Assembly (NCBI GenBank): GCA_019916065.1
Contig: CM034233.1
Location: 55,483,947 to 55,547,946 of the forward strand
Length of the DNA: 64,000 bases
Source: Vitellaria paradoxa
Taxonomy: Eukaryota; Streptophyta; Magnoliopsida; Ericales; Sapotaceae
Direction of reading: 5' to 3'
The first letter of the stretch is position 1. Every line of letters starts with the position of its first letter. A program made the position numbers and the translations under genes. This document shows positions 1 to 10,855 of this stretch, in pieces. The notes beneath the pieces were generated by a model. That model was not told the origin of the DNA. It saw only the letters and a list, made by a program, of their open reading frames with translations, and searched no databases.

Positions 1-28
1 AGACTTCAATTTTCATCCTAAGTGTAAG

Positions 29-412
29 GTGCTGGGGTTAAACCATTTGGCCTTTGCCGATGATTTAATCCTATTTGCCAGAGGGGATGTTCACTCCATA
101 TCACTAATTATGGATAAGTTTGTGGAATTTGGGAATTATTCAGGCTTAAAAGCTAACATGGAGACATCTAGCCTTTATGCAACATGTGTTAACAGGGAGG
201 TATTGGAGGAAATGAAGATGGTGACGGGTCTTAAAAGTGGTAGTTTTCCTTTTAGATACCTGGGCATTCCATTAGTTGCATCAAGGTTAACTATAACTCA
301 ATATAGTCCCTTTGTGAGTAAGTTGGCAGACTATCTAAGTTCTTGGGCAGGAAACTCACTGTCTTATGCTAGAAAGATTGAACTGGTTAGATTTATATTG
401 CAAGGAGTGTAG
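29..412 (+). pseudogene. LINE reverse transcriptase fragment (FADD box)
   Basis: A 127-residue open stretch starts in the window and carries HLAFADDLILFARGD near its N-terminus, the YADD-type catalytic motif of L1 reverse transcriptases. It continues with the typical PFRYLGIPL and SWAGNSLSYARKIELV segments that follow the palm in plant L1 ORF2 proteins. A TAG at about 410-412 breaks the frame ahead of the expected continuation toward the zf-RVT region. It is part of a truncated, dead LINE. Confidence 0.85.
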
Positions 413-646
413 TACTTTTGGCTGTCTATCCTCTTAATTTCAGATGCAGTAAGGCATAAAGTCACCAACTTATGAAGAAACTTTCTACGAGGAGGGAAAA
501 GCTTCCTACAAAAGAAGCCACTTGTTAGCTGGAAGGAGGTCTATCTACCAAAAATAGAAGGTGGGCAGGGATTAAAATGTCTCAAGACATGGAACAAGGC
601 CTTACTTTCTAAAACTCTATGGGATTTCCACTCTAAGAGGGATTCT

Positions 647-1288
647 TTGTGGGTTCAATGGATTCATCATTTTTTTTTCAAGAGGGCCTCTCTGTGGGAT
701 TATCAGGTGAAAAAGCAAGACTCTCCCCTAATGAAACTGCTAATGGGCACCAGAGATGAAATAACTAACAAAGAAGGCTCTAACCAAGCAGCTCAGCAGC
801 TGATACAAAGCTGGCTAATTCAAGGGAAATTGAGTACCAAGAAAGCTTATGACTACTTTAGAATTAAAGGGCAGTCTAGCAAATGGACAAAGGTGGTATG
901 GAATAGCAGCATCATGCCCAAGCATGCTTTCAATCTTTGGCTAGCAATGAAGGAAAAGTTGAGAACAAAGGATAAATTTCCAGCAACTGACAGATACTAT
1001 GTTTTGTGCAAGACAACAGAAGAATCTGCTAAGCACTTGTATTTTGAATGTAATTTTGTTAAGCAGGTTTGGAGTGCCATTAAAGATTGGCTCAAAATTT
1101 TCAAGTTCCTTAATACGCTTAAAGCAGCAATCAAATGGTTAATTAAAGAGGCAAAAGGAATAAGCATCCATTCAAAGGCTAAGAAGATTGGCCTAGCAGC
1201 TACAATCTACACTATATGGGAGACTAGAAACTTGATAATGTATGAAGATAAGATAAGAGTATCAGATGTAGTAGTTAAAAAGATTTAA
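647..1288 (+). pseudogene. LINE ORF2 C-terminus with zf-RVT domain
   Basis: This 213-residue stretch matches the C-terminal end of plant L1 ORF2. It has a region resembling 'MPKHAFNLWLAMKEKLRTKDK' (shorter parts are the telling ones: KHAFNLWLA and LRTKDK), then a degenerate zinc-binding zf-RVT block in which a Cys, His and Cys remain (YVLCKTTEESAKHLYFEC). The related block at 45344-45634 keeps the same layout. The stop at 1288 is near the usual end of ORF2, and a short 3' UTR and poly-A follow. Confidence 0.82.
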
Positions 1289-1513
1289 GTCCAAGTCTAC
1301 AGGATTTTAAGCTACTTACACCTAGATATACCTGGGAATGAGTTGCTTTGATGTAATAGTTGGAAGTGAATCTTTTATGTATTTTTTGATGATGTATGAT
1401 CCAATGTAAAGATGATAGGACTATCTTACTCATGGTTATACCCAGAGTAATGTATGATCCAATGTACATATTTTTTGGTAAATGAATACATTTATTTACA
1501 GATAAAAAAAAAA

Positions 1514-1720
1514 AGTAAGTAGGTAAATATATGCTAATATAGCCTCAGCACAGAATAAGGTGTATATGATGATGATTAACGAATCACATCCACACATGAT
1601 CAGTTGCTACTGCCCCCGAAGCAATCCCTGATATTTGACAAGTCGTACGGTAATGTAACCCACAATGAGGTATGCATAAAGTATGAATAGAACGATAGAG
1701 TGACGTAGAAGGTAAAATGA
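1514..1720. other. Short unannotated spacer
   Basis: About 200 bases lie between the LINE tail and the copia element. No coding, repeat or RNA signal was recognised here. Confidence 0.5.
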
Positions 1721-1725
1721 GTGAG

Positions 1726-1977
1726 TAAAAACAGTGAACAGTAGGAATTCTTTTCTCTATCACATACCTTCCACAACTGGGTTGTCTGTGATTTATACAT
1801 TTACAAAATAGACTGTTCAGATTTCCTATAGGCTAGATACATCATCCTATATTAACTATGGATATATGAATCTACGGATACATGAATATACATCTTCCTA
1901 GATGAATACATTAATTACAGATACATTAATAACATCAATTAGCAATTATTGTTGAAAGACTTTCCTATTTTCCAACA
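1726..1977 (-). repeat. Copia 3' LTR
   Basis: A direct repeat of the 5757-5983 LTR with few mismatches, plus an 18-bp insertion or duplication around 1860-1880. The certain part is 1735-1977. Extending to 1726 gives matching 5-bp flanks (GTGAG), though the element would then end in TA instead of the canonical CA. Confidence 0.82.
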
Positions 1978-1984
1978 CTCCCCC

Positions 1985-2347
1985 TCAAGTTGGCTTGAAG
2001 ATATCTTCCATAGTCAGCTTGCCCATAAAGATGTCAAATTGCTTCTTGTGGAGCCCCTTAGTAAATACATCAGCAATCTGTTCGATAGTTGGGATATATG
2101 GCATACAAATTAACCCACTGTCAAGCTTTTCTTTGATAAAATGTTTATCTACTTCTACATGCTTTGTTCTGTCGTGAAGAACTGGATTGTGGGCAATTGA
2201 AATTGCTGCCTTGTTATTACAGTATAACCTCATAGGCAGTGAAACTGCAACTTTTAACTCTTCTAGTAATCTTTTAATCCACATAATTTCACAAATACCA
2301 TGAGCCACTGCTCTAAATTCGGCCTCTGCACTGCTTCTAGCAACCAT
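1985..2347 (-). pseudogene. Copia RNase H C-terminus
   Basis: The minus strand reads [38 protein letters not shown] and KHVEVDKHFIKEKL, then IADVFTKGL. These are conserved copia RNase H segments. The upstream half ([17 protein letters not shown]) is in the neighbouring frame ending at 2263, so there is a frameshift near 2340. The end abuts the polypurine tract. Confidence 0.86.
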
Positions 2348-3400
2348 ATTTTGTTTTTACTTCGCCAAGTAACAAGATTTCCTCCAACAAACGAACAGTA
2401 TCTAGATGTTGATCTCCTATCTGTTGTACTTCCAGCCCAGTCTGCATTGGTGTATGCTACAATTTGTAAATGCCCACGTTTCTTAAATAGTAAGCCTTTT
2501 CCAGGAGTCCCCTTCAAGTATCTTAGAATTCTGTAGACTACTTCAAAGTGCTCAGATGCAGGCGAATGCATGAATTGATTAACCAAACTTACTGAGAAAG
2601 CTATATCTGGTTGTGTATGAGACAAATAAATCAACCTTCCAACAAGTCGTTGATATTGTTCTTTGTTCACTACACTTTCGGTCTTAGCAGGTTGTAGTTT
2701 TGTGTTGGGTTCCATTGGTGTCTCAGCAGTTTTACAGCCAAGCATGCCTGTTTCCCCGAGCAAGTCTAGTACATACTTGCGTTGATTGACAAATATACCT
2801 TCCTTAGACCTGGCAAACTCTATTATGAGGAAATACTTTAACGCGCCTAAGTCTTTGATCTCAAATTCATCAGCAAGTCTTTCTTTTAATCTTTTCAGTT
2901 TGGCACTATCATCTCCTGTCAAGATAATATCATCCACATAAACAATCAAAATAGCAATTTTACCTTCGTTTGAGTGTTTATAAAACATGGTATGATCTGC
3001 TTGACTTTGACAATATCCATGACGTCTTACTGCTTTGCCAAAGCGTTCAAACTAAGCTCTCGGAGACTGTTTAAGGTCGTATAATGATTTTCTTAATCTG
3101 CAAACTTTATCTATACCAAGTGTTTTTTTGAACCCTGGTGGCAGACTCATAAAAACTTCCTCTTCTAAGTCTCCATTAAGGAACGCATTTTTTACATCCA
3201 ATTGGTGTAAAGGCCAATTGGAATTCACAGCAAGAGACAATAATACTCGAATTGAGTTTATTTTGGCTACAGGGGCAAACGTCTCTTGGTAGTCAATTCC
3301 ATAGGTTTGTGTAAAACCTTTTGCAACAAGCCTCACCTTGTACCTCTCTACACCTCCATCAGTCCTGCATTTTACTGTAAAAAACCGATTTACACCTTAC
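2263..3400 (-). pseudogene. Copia reverse transcriptase
   Basis: The minus strand reads [19 protein letters not shown] and [19 protein letters not shown] (3052-3336), then [14 protein letters not shown] (2263-2988). YVDD is the catalytic box. The frame is broken at about 3052 by a stop replacing part of the RAWF segment. Upstream, 3340-3480 still reads as the NGTWEI-type start of the domain but with stops. The order and spacing match Ty1/copia. Confidence 0.88.
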
Positions 3401-3739
3401 AGTTTTCTTGTCCCTCAGCAAGTTAATTATCTCCCATGTGCCATTCTTCCTCAGAGCGTTCATCTCCTCAAGTACTGCCAATTTTCAATTCGGATCACCT
3501 AGTGCTTCCTGGATATTTCTTGGCACAACAAGTTGAGAAATATTTGAAGTAAATGCTCTATGACTATCAGAGAGTTTTTGGTAGGAAATATATTTGGCAA
3601 TAGGATATTTAGTGCATGTTCGGGTTCCTTTTCTTATGGCAACTGGAATGTCAAGATCTGAGACCGTAATGGGAGTAGAAAATGCAGTAAGAATAGAATC
3701 AGATAGAACAGGAATGGGAGAATAGTTACCTAAAATTTT

Positions 3740-4879
3740 CTAAGAGTCATTGTTCAGGGATTCTGATTGATCTTGTACTGGGATAATAGGAAGATCTTTA
3801 TTTCTTTCAGGGATCCTCTTTCTAATATAAACCAGAAGCTCAGAATTATGATTAAATTTATCCTTTTGTAGTATTTCTTTCTCTGCTGGTAAAAAATCGT
3901 TTATGCCAATATCAAGTTCAACAATTGTATTGGGTAAAGGTGCAGATTTTTCCCAAAAATTATCTTCATCATTGATTTTCTCCCCCTGAAGAAAATTTTT
4001 GGTAAAGAATTGAGTATTTTCTAAAAAAGAGACATCCATACTGATATGGAATTTTTTTGTTTGAGGGTTAAAACATTTATACCCTTTTTGATCAGGAGCA
4101 TATCCTAAAAAAACACATCTTTCAGCTCTTGGATCTAATTTAGATCGAGATTTACATGGTATGTGAACAAAAGCAGTACAACCAAAAATTTTTAAAGGCA
4201 GTTCTGAACTAATTCTGGATTTTGGAAATTCCCTTTTTAGGCAATCTAATGGAGTGATATACTGTAAAAAACGTGTAGGCATCCGGTTGATCAAATAAGA
4301 TGCAGTCAAAATAGCATCTCCCCATAAATATTTTGGAATATTCATATAAAACATTATAGCACGAGCTACTTGAAGCAAATGTTTATTTTTTCGTTCGGCT
4401 ATTCCATTTTGCTGAGGAGTATCACAACATGAAGATTGATGGGAAATACATTTTTCTTGTAAAAAGGTTTTCAAAACTTTATTAAAATACTCCGTCCCAT
4501 TGTCAAATCGAAGTATACTGATTTTTGTTTGAAATTGATTTTCAATCATATTATAAAAATCTTCGAATAATTTTTCAACTTCAGATTTCTCACGCATTAG
4601 ATAAATCCAGCAAAGACGAGTATGGTCGTCTATAAATGTCACAAACCATATTTTTCCTATCATAGTAGTAACCTTTGAAGGTCCCTACACATCACTATGA
4701 AATAAATAGAATGGTCTGGATGCACGATAAGGTTTAGGAAAATAAGTTGCACGATGACTTTTGGGCAAAAAACAACTTTCACATTGAAAAGATGTACTGT
4801 CTATATTCTTAAACAATGATGGAAACATATGTTTTAGATAGGAAAAACTAGGATGGCCTAATCTGCAATGCCAAACCAT
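3740..4879 (-). pseudogene. Copia integrase (zinc domain and DDE core)
   Basis: Two minus-strand frames form the integrase. The N-terminal piece (4685-4879) carries HCRLGHPS and CESCFLPKSHR, giving an HHCC zinc domain. The larger piece (3740-4663) starts in the catalytic core, with FIDDHTRLCWIYLM, FDNGTEY and the QQNGIAERKNKHLL segment, so the three acidic core residues (D, D, E) are visible. A stop lies between the frames near 4682. The C-terminal part reads KIFGCTAFVHIP and RCVFLGYAPDQKGYKC, both typical of copia. Confidence 0.88.
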
Positions 4880-4882
4880 TAT

Positions 4883-5407
4883 TTATTCACGAACAGAGAT
4901 AGAACTGATACTACTAAAGCCTTGAGCTTTTTTATTAAAAGATAGATTATCTTCAAAATAGTAGAGACCATTTATCATCCTAGCACTGCCAATCGTCCTC
5001 CCCGAGCTCTGGTCTTGAAAAATACAATGAGATTCAAATAAGGTAACACAACAATTAGATTCTTTAGATAGTTTGCTAACGGACAAGAGATTGCAGGCAA
5101 GTTTAGGAACATGAACAACAGATTTAAGATCTATTCTTTCTGAGATTTTTATTAAGCCTTTACCTGCAATAGATGAAAAACTACCATCTGCAATTCTAAC
5201 CTTATCATTGCCAGAACATGGTGAATAAGTTTTGAATAAATGCGAAGAACTAGTCATATGGTCAGAAGCTCCTGAATCAAAGATCCAAGGAGCAGATGAA
5301 TTTTGACAACAAGAAAGAGCATTATGTTCATTACCTATCTGAGCCACAGAAACATTAGGAATACCAGATGGTGAATTGGACTTTAGCAGTATAAGAAGAT
5401 GTTCCAT
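4883..5407 (-). pseudogene. Copia aspartic protease region
   Basis: The minus-strand frame reads WIFDSGASDHMTSSS near residues 42-56. DSGASDHM is the copia retropepsin active-site signature. It continues with VRIADGSFSSIAGKG and the VHVPKLACNLLSVSKL segment that normally precedes the integrase zinc domain. A stop at 4883 separates it from the integrase frame. It would process the gag-pol polyprotein in an intact element. Confidence 0.85.
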
Positions 5408-5640
5408 CTGCTATTTAGTAAAAGGGCTGACCTCTGCTTCAGTGGCAGTAGGAAAAACTCGGCCAGATCTGTCACCAGACTTACTGCTCTTCCAATTTGC
5501 TGGTTTGCCATGAAGTTTCTAGCAAGTTTCTCGGGTGTGGCGCGGTTTGTTGCAATGATCACACTAAACCCGTGGTTTGTCATCATTCCTGCGCTAATAA
5601 GTGATGGCTTTGCTGGAATTTGCATCGGCAACCACTAAGG
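5408..5640 (-). pseudogene. Copia gag C-terminal remnant with zinc knuckle
   Basis: Read on the minus strand in a frame with stops, this piece contains CDHCNKPRHTRETC, a CX2CX4HX4C zinc knuckle, followed by KLHGKPANWKS, typical of copia gag just before protease. Upstream, 5594-5740 reads like the linker before the knuckle and then runs straight into the 5' LTR. About 200 expected N-terminal gag residues are missing. Confidence 0.7.
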
Positions 5641-5756
5641 CAGAGCTTTCAACAGTAATGCTGGGTCCTTTCTTGCCTAGCATCACATCCTTCGACTCTC
5701 CTCTCTTTGTACCTTCGAAAAGACAGTACCGATTGAGGGAAGGGGCTGTCTTCCAG

Positions 5757-5983
5757 TGAACAGTAGGAATTCTTTTATCTATCACATACCTTCCACAACT
5801 GGGTTATCTGTGATTTATACATTTACAAAATAGACTGTTGAGATTTCCTATAGGCTAAATACATCATCCTGTATTAACTATGGATACATGAATATACATC
5901 TTCCTAGATGAATACATTAATTACAGATACATTAATAACATCAATTAGCAATTATTGTTGAAAGACTTTCCTATTTTCCAACA
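5757..5983 (-). repeat. Copia 5' LTR
   Basis: This 227-bp direct repeat matches 1735-1977. On the element strand it starts TGTTGGAAAATAGG and ends ..GTTCA. It lacks an 18-bp stretch present in the other LTR, around 1860-1880. The inner edge diverges abruptly from the 3' LTR flank at about 5753, which fits a deletion that removed the primer-binding site and most of gag. Confidence 0.88.
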
Positions 5984-5988
5984 GTGAG

Positions 5989-6469
5989 ATTGTAGGACTT
6001 TCTTCAATTATTTTCCTACGAATTCTTGGAAACCAAACAGGTCGCTGAAACATTGGTTAAAAAAAAGTCATAATCAGTTTGATTTGAATTAAAATCATCA
6101 AAAAATTATGAACAGAAACTTTTAAAAAAAATTAACGTAGGACAAGGATAATTGATGGGAAGACTTACCTCTAGAAAGCAAGAAAACTCGTTCCCCTGTT
6201 CACATCGCTTGGCCGCTAATCTAAAAAATATATATATATTCACAAATATTTAAAGAATGCCTCGTTGTCAACCAAGGGCTTGACGTAACTTACCATTAGG
6301 AGTTGTGTAAATGGACTTGTTATCTTTGGATTAAAGTGGGGTTGACATGGGCTCCACTTTTCTTAAGCCTTACCACATTACTTTAGTGATGAGTCAAAGG
6401 GGTCTATTTAATTCAATTCTTAAATAAGTCCCTGCATAGATAAAATAGATGTATTTATATGTGTAGTAA
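5989..6469. other. AT-rich spacer, nothing recognised
   Basis: No coding frame or RNA gene is visible. A short (TA)n run occurs near 6226-6238. Confidence 0.5.
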
Positions 6470-6886
6470 CTTTAAAGGTTCATTTGGTTAAAAAAAAATA
6501 TATATATATATATTACTTTTTTTTTCTACAGTTTTTTTCCATTTGATTTGACTTTATCATCAAATTTTAATTTTTTTTTTTTTTGAAATTATGGCTTTTA
6601 AGAATGTTAATAGCATTCATAAAAATAAATAAATAAATCAAAAAATTTACATTGATTTGGATAAAAGTTTAAGAAAAAAAAAGGAAAAATATACCTTTTT
6701 CGTTACTTTTGTATTCAGACGGATAACTTTTACCCAAATGAATATGAATTTTTAATTTTTTTTAACGAATATGATTAACATGCCTAAAAATTATGGTTTT
6801 TAAGAAAAATCAAAATTTGATTAAAAAAACCATTTAAACAAAAATTATAAAAAAATCAAAAACTAGTTTTTTTTTTAACCAAACCA
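6470..6886. mobile_element. MITE family A, copy 1
   Basis: The ends are inverted: CATTTGGTTAAAAAAAAA near 6481 and its approximate complement TTTTTTTTTTAACCAAA near 6869-6884. The interior is AT-rich and aligns along its length with 17942-18345, including the shared block CAAAYGGATAA/CAGACGGATAACTTT and ATGAATTTTTAATTTTTTT. Two copies in one window mark it as a repeated non-autonomous DNA transposon. The superfamily is not determined. Confidence 0.65.
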
Positions 6887-6970
6887 AATCTCACAATGAT
6901 TAGTTAATGATTGATTCTTGAATAAGATAATCTCACAATGATTAGTTAATGATTGATTCTTGAATAAGAT
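6887..6970. repeat. Perfect 42-bp tandem duplication
   Basis: Two identical 42-bp units (6887-6928 and 6929-6970), starting AATCTCACAATGATTAG, lie directly next to the end of the MITE. The exact identity suggests a recent event. Confidence 0.9.
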
Positions 6971-7079
6971 ATTTTATTTATCCAATACCTAGCAAGTCTA
7001 GATTAAGTTTACTGTTTTTAAAATTTTTCTCTCTCCCAATTTTTTTTTTTCACCTTATAAATTTTCACTTTATATATAT

Positions 7080-7310
7080 TATGTATGTCTTAACAATATA
7101 TTTTATATTCAGGATATATTCCATATTAGATTATAGTTATATTTTATTTGTAATATTTGTTTGCCTTGAATAGGCTTACTTCACATAAAATTTCCAAACC
7201 TTAAAAATACAGGTTCTCTTTTCATTACAAAAATATACAATTCAATAATATATAGATTGGGATTTTCTCATTATTCTATTTCTAACATGGTATCAAAATT
7301 ACATGCTCCT
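7080..7310 (+). mobile_element. Copia LTR 3' end plus primer-binding site remnant
   Basis: The run up to about 7286 reads like the R/U5 end of a plant copia LTR (a GCCTTGAATAGGCTT-type leader, then ATTTCTAACA). It is followed at once by TGGTATCAAAATTACA, close to the tRNA-iMet primer-binding site of copia elements (TGGTATCAGAGC). No matching second LTR was found in the window and no gag frame continues downstream, so this is a fragment. Confidence 0.55.
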
Positions 7311-8478
7311 AATTGTTTCTACACAATTTCTCAAATCTAATTTTTTTCTTCGATCTGTCTGCATTTTTTTTTTTTTTTGACAACCTTGCTTATTTTTGTG
7401 CTTCTATCTCCTTATTTGAGCCCTACTATAGTTGGCCTTATACATCTTCAATTTCATCTCATAGAGACGAGCCTATTTCACCCTCAATGGAGCATCCACT
7501 ACATCCCCAATGGATCTTCAGTGACTCATCTCAACAAACTTGAACCCCATAAAATCATTTAACTTGCACTTTAATATTTAATTAGCATGTTGAACCTTTT
7601 AGACAACATGAGTACCACATAGGCAAGAGTTATGTAAACACTTGCATAGCATGAACTACGTTTGGCATAATTCTCCTTTAGATGCATACACTGTCTGTGA
7701 AGGTTTGGCCATTACTTCATTACATTTGTATGCAATATCTATATTGCATTCATAGATGGGATTGAATTGTTATGATCATTTCATTATGAAGATTTCATAT
7801 GAGATTTAACTGCAAAGATCAAAAAGGGATTTTGGACATCCTTATATGTCCAACATGAGCGGTTTCTAACATATTTTATGTATGTAGCCGAACATCCCAA
7901 TGTATAACCTCTTATGACACATATGATAGGAAGTTATTAAAGGAGGGCCTTTTATCACATTTTGAATCGAAAGTCATAAAAAAAATATTGACTAGTAAAA
8001 CTAAATATGAATTTCTCGACACATCTTTTTTGAAAGTGTTGAGTGGGGATTTTGAATAGTTCATCATGGTTCTTTAAAATACTTGAAATTTATTCAAACA
8101 CTACCCATCACAAGAGCACCAAACAACTTTCTTGAAGTTTATTCATAACAACAAAACTAAGGATAGAGACAACCTTGAACCATCAAAGGCTTGTGCTTTG
8201 TTCCTGGGAAATCAAATAATCCAAAATGATGAAGCTTTCGATCAAATCTCTAACTTTGTCTATCTACAACTTGACCGACTCTAAGTTTGAATTCAAGACC
8301 TCCAATTTGCTCAACCCGAGCAAACCGCAATTGAACAGATTGAAAACCCTTTGCCCTCACTGGGGAGAAGTTTTCCCCAAAACTGATCTGATCAAATGAT
8401 AGAAAATAATCTTTGATTCCTCTAATTGCACCCAAAACCCTTTTTTTCTCACTAGCCCCCTTTCTTTAACTTCAATAA
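7311..8478. other. Unidentified remnant sequence
   Basis: Short open stretches occur on both strands (for example 7313-7543 + and 8250-8435 -), but none has a recognisable domain. The first part may be the leader of the copia fragment that precedes it. Nothing else is supported. Confidence 0.4.
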
Positions 8479-8685
8479 CGTCACCATCATCGCCAAACCA
8501 AACTGCAGGATGACTGGTTCAATCAAACCATCGATAACAAAGCCAATGGCTATGAGTTCTTTGCAGATCAGCCAGACACACTTAGTGACAATGCTAAGAT
8601 GGTTCGAGTGATCAGAATAACTGCTGAGGTCCTTCTTGGACTAGTAACGATTGTGAAGCATATGGGTGAAGGCAAAATGAGATGA
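8479..8685 (+). other. Unidentified 68-residue open frame
   Basis: A plus-strand frame runs between stops at 8476 and 8683 and reads, in part, KLQDDWFNQTIDNKANGYEF and VIRITAEVLLGLVTIVKHM. Its composition looks protein-like and unlike the AT-rich surroundings. It has no start codon context, no recognised domain and no splice-linked neighbour. It could be a captured host-gene fragment or a decayed transposon part. Confidence 0.3.
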
Positions 8686-8806
8686 GTGGGTGTGAAGGAG
8701 TAGGGTTTAAAGTGTCAGAGTAGAGGTCTTGGACCTCCAACTTTAGCCCCCCTCTTCGTAAAGAAGGGAAAAGAACTAAGTAGAACAAAGAATGGTGGAA
8801 GAAGGT

Positions 8807-9060
8807 GAAAAAATTTCAAAATAGTTCCAAACGACATTGTTTAACTGACAAATGCAGCCGTTGTACATGAGGATGACTTTGGGCCTCTCTTTTTGGAAGA
8901 AAGACAGGAGGAGGCAAAAAAATTTTAAAATAGCTCAAAACGATGTCGTTTCACTTATGAATAAAGCCGTTATAATCAGGCCAGAAAAGACGAAAAGATT
9001 TCAAAATAGCTCCAAACAACACCGTTTCACTTATGAATACATTTGTCGCAATCAGGGTTT
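8807..9060. repeat. Three imperfect copies of a ~65-75-bp repeat
   Basis: The blocks at about 8807-8870, 8914-8980 and 8993-9055 each contain a TTTCAAAATAGCTCCAAACGAC-like core, then CGTTTCACTTATGAATA and GCCGTT or TCAGG. They lie immediately upstream of the chromovirus 5' LTR. Confidence 0.65.
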
Positions 9061-9091
9061 TAAAGCCAAAACTAGAAGAATAGGGAAATAG

Positions 9092-9688
9092 TGTTAGGGA
9101 CTTAATAGGCCAACCGACCCAGCTAGTAACAAAGAAGCATCCCAGCAGGCCGCAGCAACAAGTGATGACTAGTACATATAGCATTGAGATTAGCCACAGA
9201 CATGCCAGACAAGAATAAGTTAGCAATGTTTTAGCTAATAATACCTTAGATTTGATCAGCACTTAGGTGCAGTATCAAAAGACAATGAACTAAGGTAATG
9301 CCAGCAACATAACAAAACTAACCCAACAACAATTAACACAGTAGTTACACATATCTAAATAGGAATTGGACAAGTAGTTATACAAAGCAATTGCTACCAA
9401 TGCACAGTATCAGTTAGGAATGGTTAGTAGTTGTATAGACAGGTAGTTAGAAATGTTTGTGTGGTAGTTAAGTAGATTCAAAAGCAGGTATAGGCAGTTT
9501 GCTATGTCTGAAAGGTAGTTAATGATAGTTTGGATGGGCAATCTCTATCTCTTATAAAATAACTGTTGTATAAACCATTCAAGTATTATGAATAAAGAAT
9601 AACCCTTCATAGACTTGTGTTTGCATAATTGGTTTAGCTTGCCATAAGTCATAATTGGTTTAGCTAGCCATAAGTAAGGCTTCTATTA
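9092..9688 (+). repeat. Chromovirus 5' LTR
   Basis: About 597 bp, from TGTTAGGGAC to ..CTTCTATTA. It aligns with 14072-14249 plus 15700-16086 at moderate identity, so the insertion is old. A ~27-bp stretch (CATAATTGGTTTAGCTAGCC-type) occurs twice in tandem near 9628-9680 but only once in the 3' LTR. TATA-like CTTATAAAAT is at about 9550 and the AATAAAGAATAA stretch at about 9590 may serve as the polyadenylation region. Confidence 0.9.
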
Positions 9689-9708
9689 TTGGTGCTTTCA
9701 TTGAAAGT
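9689..9708 (+). promoter_or_regulatory. Chromovirus primer-binding site
   Basis: TTGGTGCTTTCATTGAAAGT follows the 5' LTR directly. This wording is common at the same place in plant Ty3 elements. I did not assign the priming tRNA. Confidence 0.7.
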
Positions 9709-10855
9709 GTCCACCCAACATTATTTGGAAGCCCACAATCATTGAAGAATTTCAAAGAATTTCAAATGATGAATAGAGAATGCATTGAATAGTTAGAGAC
9801 TTCAATTGTAGATGTTGGCAACCAAAACAATGATCGATTTGCTCACATTGAAGAGCCACTTTAGACTATTATTTACGTTATCAACAATTAGGGTGAACAG
9901 CATAAAAAAAGTGCTAGCCGAGGTATGACCACTCTGTTCGGGGAACTAATTTAAAGTCAATAAGTTCCGTAGACGTTAATAAAGAACAAATAACAAAAAT
10001 GATGGGCAAAACCATGACCACGTCAGTGGTAGCAATGCAACATTCCCAAGCCCAAGTTGAGGTTCTCTCTCTTTAGCAGGAACGATCTTGTCACCTGGTT
10101 AAATCTAGCATAACAGTTCTTCAAGTACCAACAAATGCCACAGGATGAGAAAGTTGATTTTGCTGTATTCTTCCTTGAGTGAGAAGCCAATTAGTGGTGG
10201 CAGTGAGTATCGAAGGTTTATAAGGACCAACAACATGAACTTCGTTTGAGGCACTTTAAATCTGAGATACTTAATTGCTTTAGGCCTATTGAGTTTGAAG
10301 ACTATCACAAGGCACTGTCGAAGATCAATTAGATTAGTATATACAGGACTATCAAATAGCCTTCGTAAGGCTTACCACCCATGTCTAGGGTTGGCCAGAA
10401 GAAGCCTTTGTTGTGTATTTTTGGGTGGCGTCAAACCAGATATTATAGCAGAAGTGAAGATTTTCAAGCCACACACAGTGAAGTAAGCTGTGGAATACAC
10501 GCATTTGAAAGATGAACAATTGTCAGTGTTGCGTAAAAGAAGCATGACAGCATCCACCAGTTGGCTTGTTTTCTTCAAACAATCAACAAGGTTTGAACCA
10601 AGAAATAAGAAAGAGAAGAAGCCCTTGCCTCTAGCAGTAAAAAAGTTGTCTTAGGATGAAATGCAAAAGAAACAAAAAAAAGGGAATCTATTTCAATTGC
10701 AATGAAAAGTTTGTCCCAAGGTACAAATGTAAGGTTACCTAAGCTTTTTTATTGAAGATGCACGAGATTCGTCTAATGGAGACTCATGTCAAGAAGACAG
10801 TAAGAATAAAGAGCCTACAGAGTATGAGTGTAATCGTGAAATTCCCCTCCATGCC
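9709..10855 (+). pseudogene. Chromovirus gag, heavily decayed
   Basis: No long frame survives. Near 10675-10740 the translation reads YFNCNEKFVPRYKCK, a mutated form of the gag zinc knuckle normally written CxxCxxxxHxxxxC; the first Cys and the His are lost. It sits between the primer site and the protease, as expected. Confidence 0.6.

Larger units (their letters stand above)
1..1513 (+). mobile_element. 3' part of an L1-type LINE (non-LTR retrotransposon)
   Basis: The plus strand holds a decayed LINE pol region: a reverse-transcriptase piece with the catalytic FADD box near 57-68, then a zf-RVT domain. It ends in an A-rich tail at about 1503-1513 after a 3' motif (TTTATTTACAGATAAAA) that resembles the 3' end of the LINE at 45058-50662, so the two belong to related families. 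The 5' part lies outside the window, so the upstream target duplication cannot be checked. The reading frame is broken between about 412 and 647. It is almost certainly inactive. Confidence 0.88.
1721..5988 (-). mobile_element. Decayed Ty1/copia LTR retrotransposon
   Basis: On the minus strand the order is LTR, gag zinc knuckle, protease, integrase, reverse transcriptase, RNase H, polypurine tract, LTR. That order (integrase before RT) defines Ty1/copia. The polypurine tract (TTGAGGGGGAG on the minus strand) sits directly at the inner edge of the 3' LTR near 1978-1990. GTGAG at 1721-1725 and at 5984-5988 may be the 5-bp target duplication, if the 3' LTR is taken to start at 1726. Most of gag is missing, no clear tRNA-Met primer site follows the 5' LTR, and pol has stops and frameshifts, so the copy is inactive. 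Confidence 0.9.
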
